Source of the DNA: CAYPXJ01 sp964414595
GTDB taxonomy: Bacteria > Pseudomonadota > Alphaproteobacteria > Rickettsiales > CAIJLX01
Reading direction: 5' to 3'
NCBI GenBank assembly: GCA_964414595.1
Contig: CAYPXJ010000065.1
Location: forward strand, 1 to 7,144
DNA length: 7,144 nucleotides
In this document: positions 6,587-7,144 of the stretch, in pieces
Layout of the letters: every line of letters starts with the position of its first letter
Position numbering within the stretch: the first letter of the stretch is position 1
Program-made: the position numbers and the translations under genes
Notes under the pieces: model-generated
Database searches by the model: none
What the model saw: the letters and a program-made list of their open reading frames with translations, nothing else
Told to the model about the DNA's origin: nothing

Positions 6587-7050
6587 GCGGCACCCCCGGT
6601 ATTCCGTTTCAGCTGCAGCGCGGCGCGTGCGTTTTTCGCCACTTCGCGCGCTTTATCAGCGTAAGTTTTAAAGCGTTCAGGGCTCCAGATTTCAAACGTC
6701 TGGCCCTTGCCGATAAACACGGCATTCTCTTTTAATTTTGCGATATCGAGCAGATTTTCTGGCAACAACACGCGGCCTTCGCCATCGAAAGGGAGCTGCA
6801 CACTGCCGCCCAAAATGGCGGTGGCGAACGCATCGCGCTCTTCGGAGAAGGGGTCGAGGTGATCAATGCTGCTGGAAAGCTGTTCCACGCGCGCCATGCC
6901 GCAGGCCTCCACGCACGGATTCACAAACGAGGCGTAGGCCACGATACCGGCGTAATGTTCGTTCGCAATCACAGCACGGAACGGGGCTGGCACGGAAACC
7001 CTGCCTTTCTTGTCGATTCGATTCGTGTAGGTGGAAAGGAATAAACCCAT
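6583..7050 (-). CDS. mraZ: MraZ, transcriptional regulator of the dcw cluster
   Basis: MraZ is a ring-forming DNA-binding protein of the AbrB/SpoVT superfamily that binds repeats upstream of its own gene and, where studied, represses the dcw operon. The 155-residue product has the expected two half-domains: 'STYTNRIDKKGRVSVPAPFR' (6-25) and 'LPFDGEGRVLLPENL' (86-100), each with a DxxGR signature (D13-R17 and D89-R93). 'ERDAFATAILGGS' (71-83) and 'IWSPERFKTY' (121-130) are also family-like. The frame is open upstream to a GTG at 7128, but those 26 residues are not MraZ-like. The ATG at 7050 begins at the conserved 'MGLFLSTYTN' and has the purine-rich AGGGGGAG eight bases upstream. Its position first in the cluster is the standard one. 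Confidence 0.96.
   Translation of the reverse strand: MGLFLSTYTNRIDKKGRVSVPAPFRAVIANEHYAGIVAYASFVNPCVEACGMARVEQLSSSIDHLDPFSEERDAFATAILGGSVQLPFDGEGRVLLPENLLDIAKLKENAVFIGKGQTFEIWSPERFKTYADKAREVAKNARAALQLKRNTGGAA
6593..6597 (-). promoter_or_regulatory. G-rich possible ribosome binding site of rsmH
   Basis: Five G residues on the minus strand lie six bases before the GTG at 6586, inside the end of mraZ. They could pair with the 16S tail through G-C and G-U pairs. This is weaker than a true GGAG, but nothing comparable precedes the ATG at 6535, so it favours the GTG. Confidence 0.35.
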
Positions 7051-7144
7051 CCGCCGCGCTCCCCCTGAATTTTTAAAACACCAAGCATTCCCGAGTTTCC
7101 TACATGGCCACACCGTGAAACTTCCCACCTATCCTGTTCCGATC
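7051..7144 (-). promoter_or_regulatory. Upstream region of the dcw cluster (partial)
   Basis: This is the only stretch in the window without a gene, and it continues past the right edge. The minus strand holds GGTGGGA (7129-7123), which contains the TGGG core of known MraZ boxes. A looser GGTGTGG follows 15 bases downstream (7114-7108) and CGGGA lies at 7093-7089. The regular ten-base spacing of TGGG repeats seen in well-studied MraZ operators is not present. AGTTTC and GAAACT (plus-strand positions 7117-7122 and 7094-7099) form a six-base inverted repeat with a 17-base loop. An AT-rich run, TTTTAAAAATT, lies at about 7079-7069. I could not fit a convincing -35/-10 pair, so the promoter may lie beyond the edge. 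Confidence 0.35.
7059..7066 (-). promoter_or_regulatory. Ribosome binding site of mraZ
   Basis: The minus strand reads AGGGGGAG here, ending eight bases before the ATG at 7050. It is the most purine-rich ribosome binding site in the window and decides the mraZ start against the upstream in-frame GTG at 7128. Confidence 0.7.

Noticed and set aside
7051..7128. Upstream extension of MraZ to a GTG at 7128
   Set aside because: The added residues are unlike MraZ, and a strong ribosome binding site serves the ATG at 7050.

Overview
The window carries the first seven genes of a division and cell wall (dcw) cluster. All are on the minus strand and read from right to left: mraZ, rsmH (mraW), ftsL, ftsI, murE, murF, and the 5' part of mraY, which runs off the left edge. 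No gene on the plus strand is credible; the long plus-strand open frames are antisense shadows of these conserved genes. There is no tRNA, rRNA, CRISPR array, insertion sequence or phage gene.

The proteins suggest a Gram-negative alphaproteobacterium. FtsL has the 'KAEWSYMVRPDRIRELA' block typical of the alphaproteobacterial form, FtsI has the 'YELGS.LK' version of its active-site motif, MurE has the DNPR signature of meso-diaminopimelate enzymes, and RsmH has the 'RSG...SRH.P' linker and 'NPRARSA.LRAA' tail. Base composition looks intermediate. I cannot name a genus.

Layout, in transcription order: 7144-7051, the partial upstream region with a strong ribosome binding site and a possible degenerate MraZ box; 7050-6583 mraZ; 6586-5591 rsmH, overlapping mraZ by GTGA; 5594-5232 ftsL, overlapping rsmH by ATGA; 5223-3481 ftsI after an 8-base gap; 3494-2019 murE, overlapping ftsI by 14 bases; 2022-628 murF, overlapping murE by ATGA; 626-1 mraY after a 1-base gap. 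No gap between genes exceeds 8 bases and there is no internal terminator, so this looks like one translationally coupled operon.

MraZ is the cluster's transcription factor and RsmH methylates 16S rRNA. FtsL and FtsI belong to the septal peptidoglycan synthase complex. MurE and MurF add meso-diaminopimelate and D-Ala-D-Ala to the UDP-MurNAc peptide, and MraY transfers the product to the lipid carrier to make lipid I.

The content is conserved and mostly ordinary. The one structure the genes do not explain is a pair of related GT-rich tracts (CA-rich on the coding strand), both inside rsmH. They share a 16-base exact match read in two different frames, and one is the loop of a long inverted repeat. 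I found no new defence or metabolic system. Three start sites differ from the longest open frame: mraZ, ftsL and murE.
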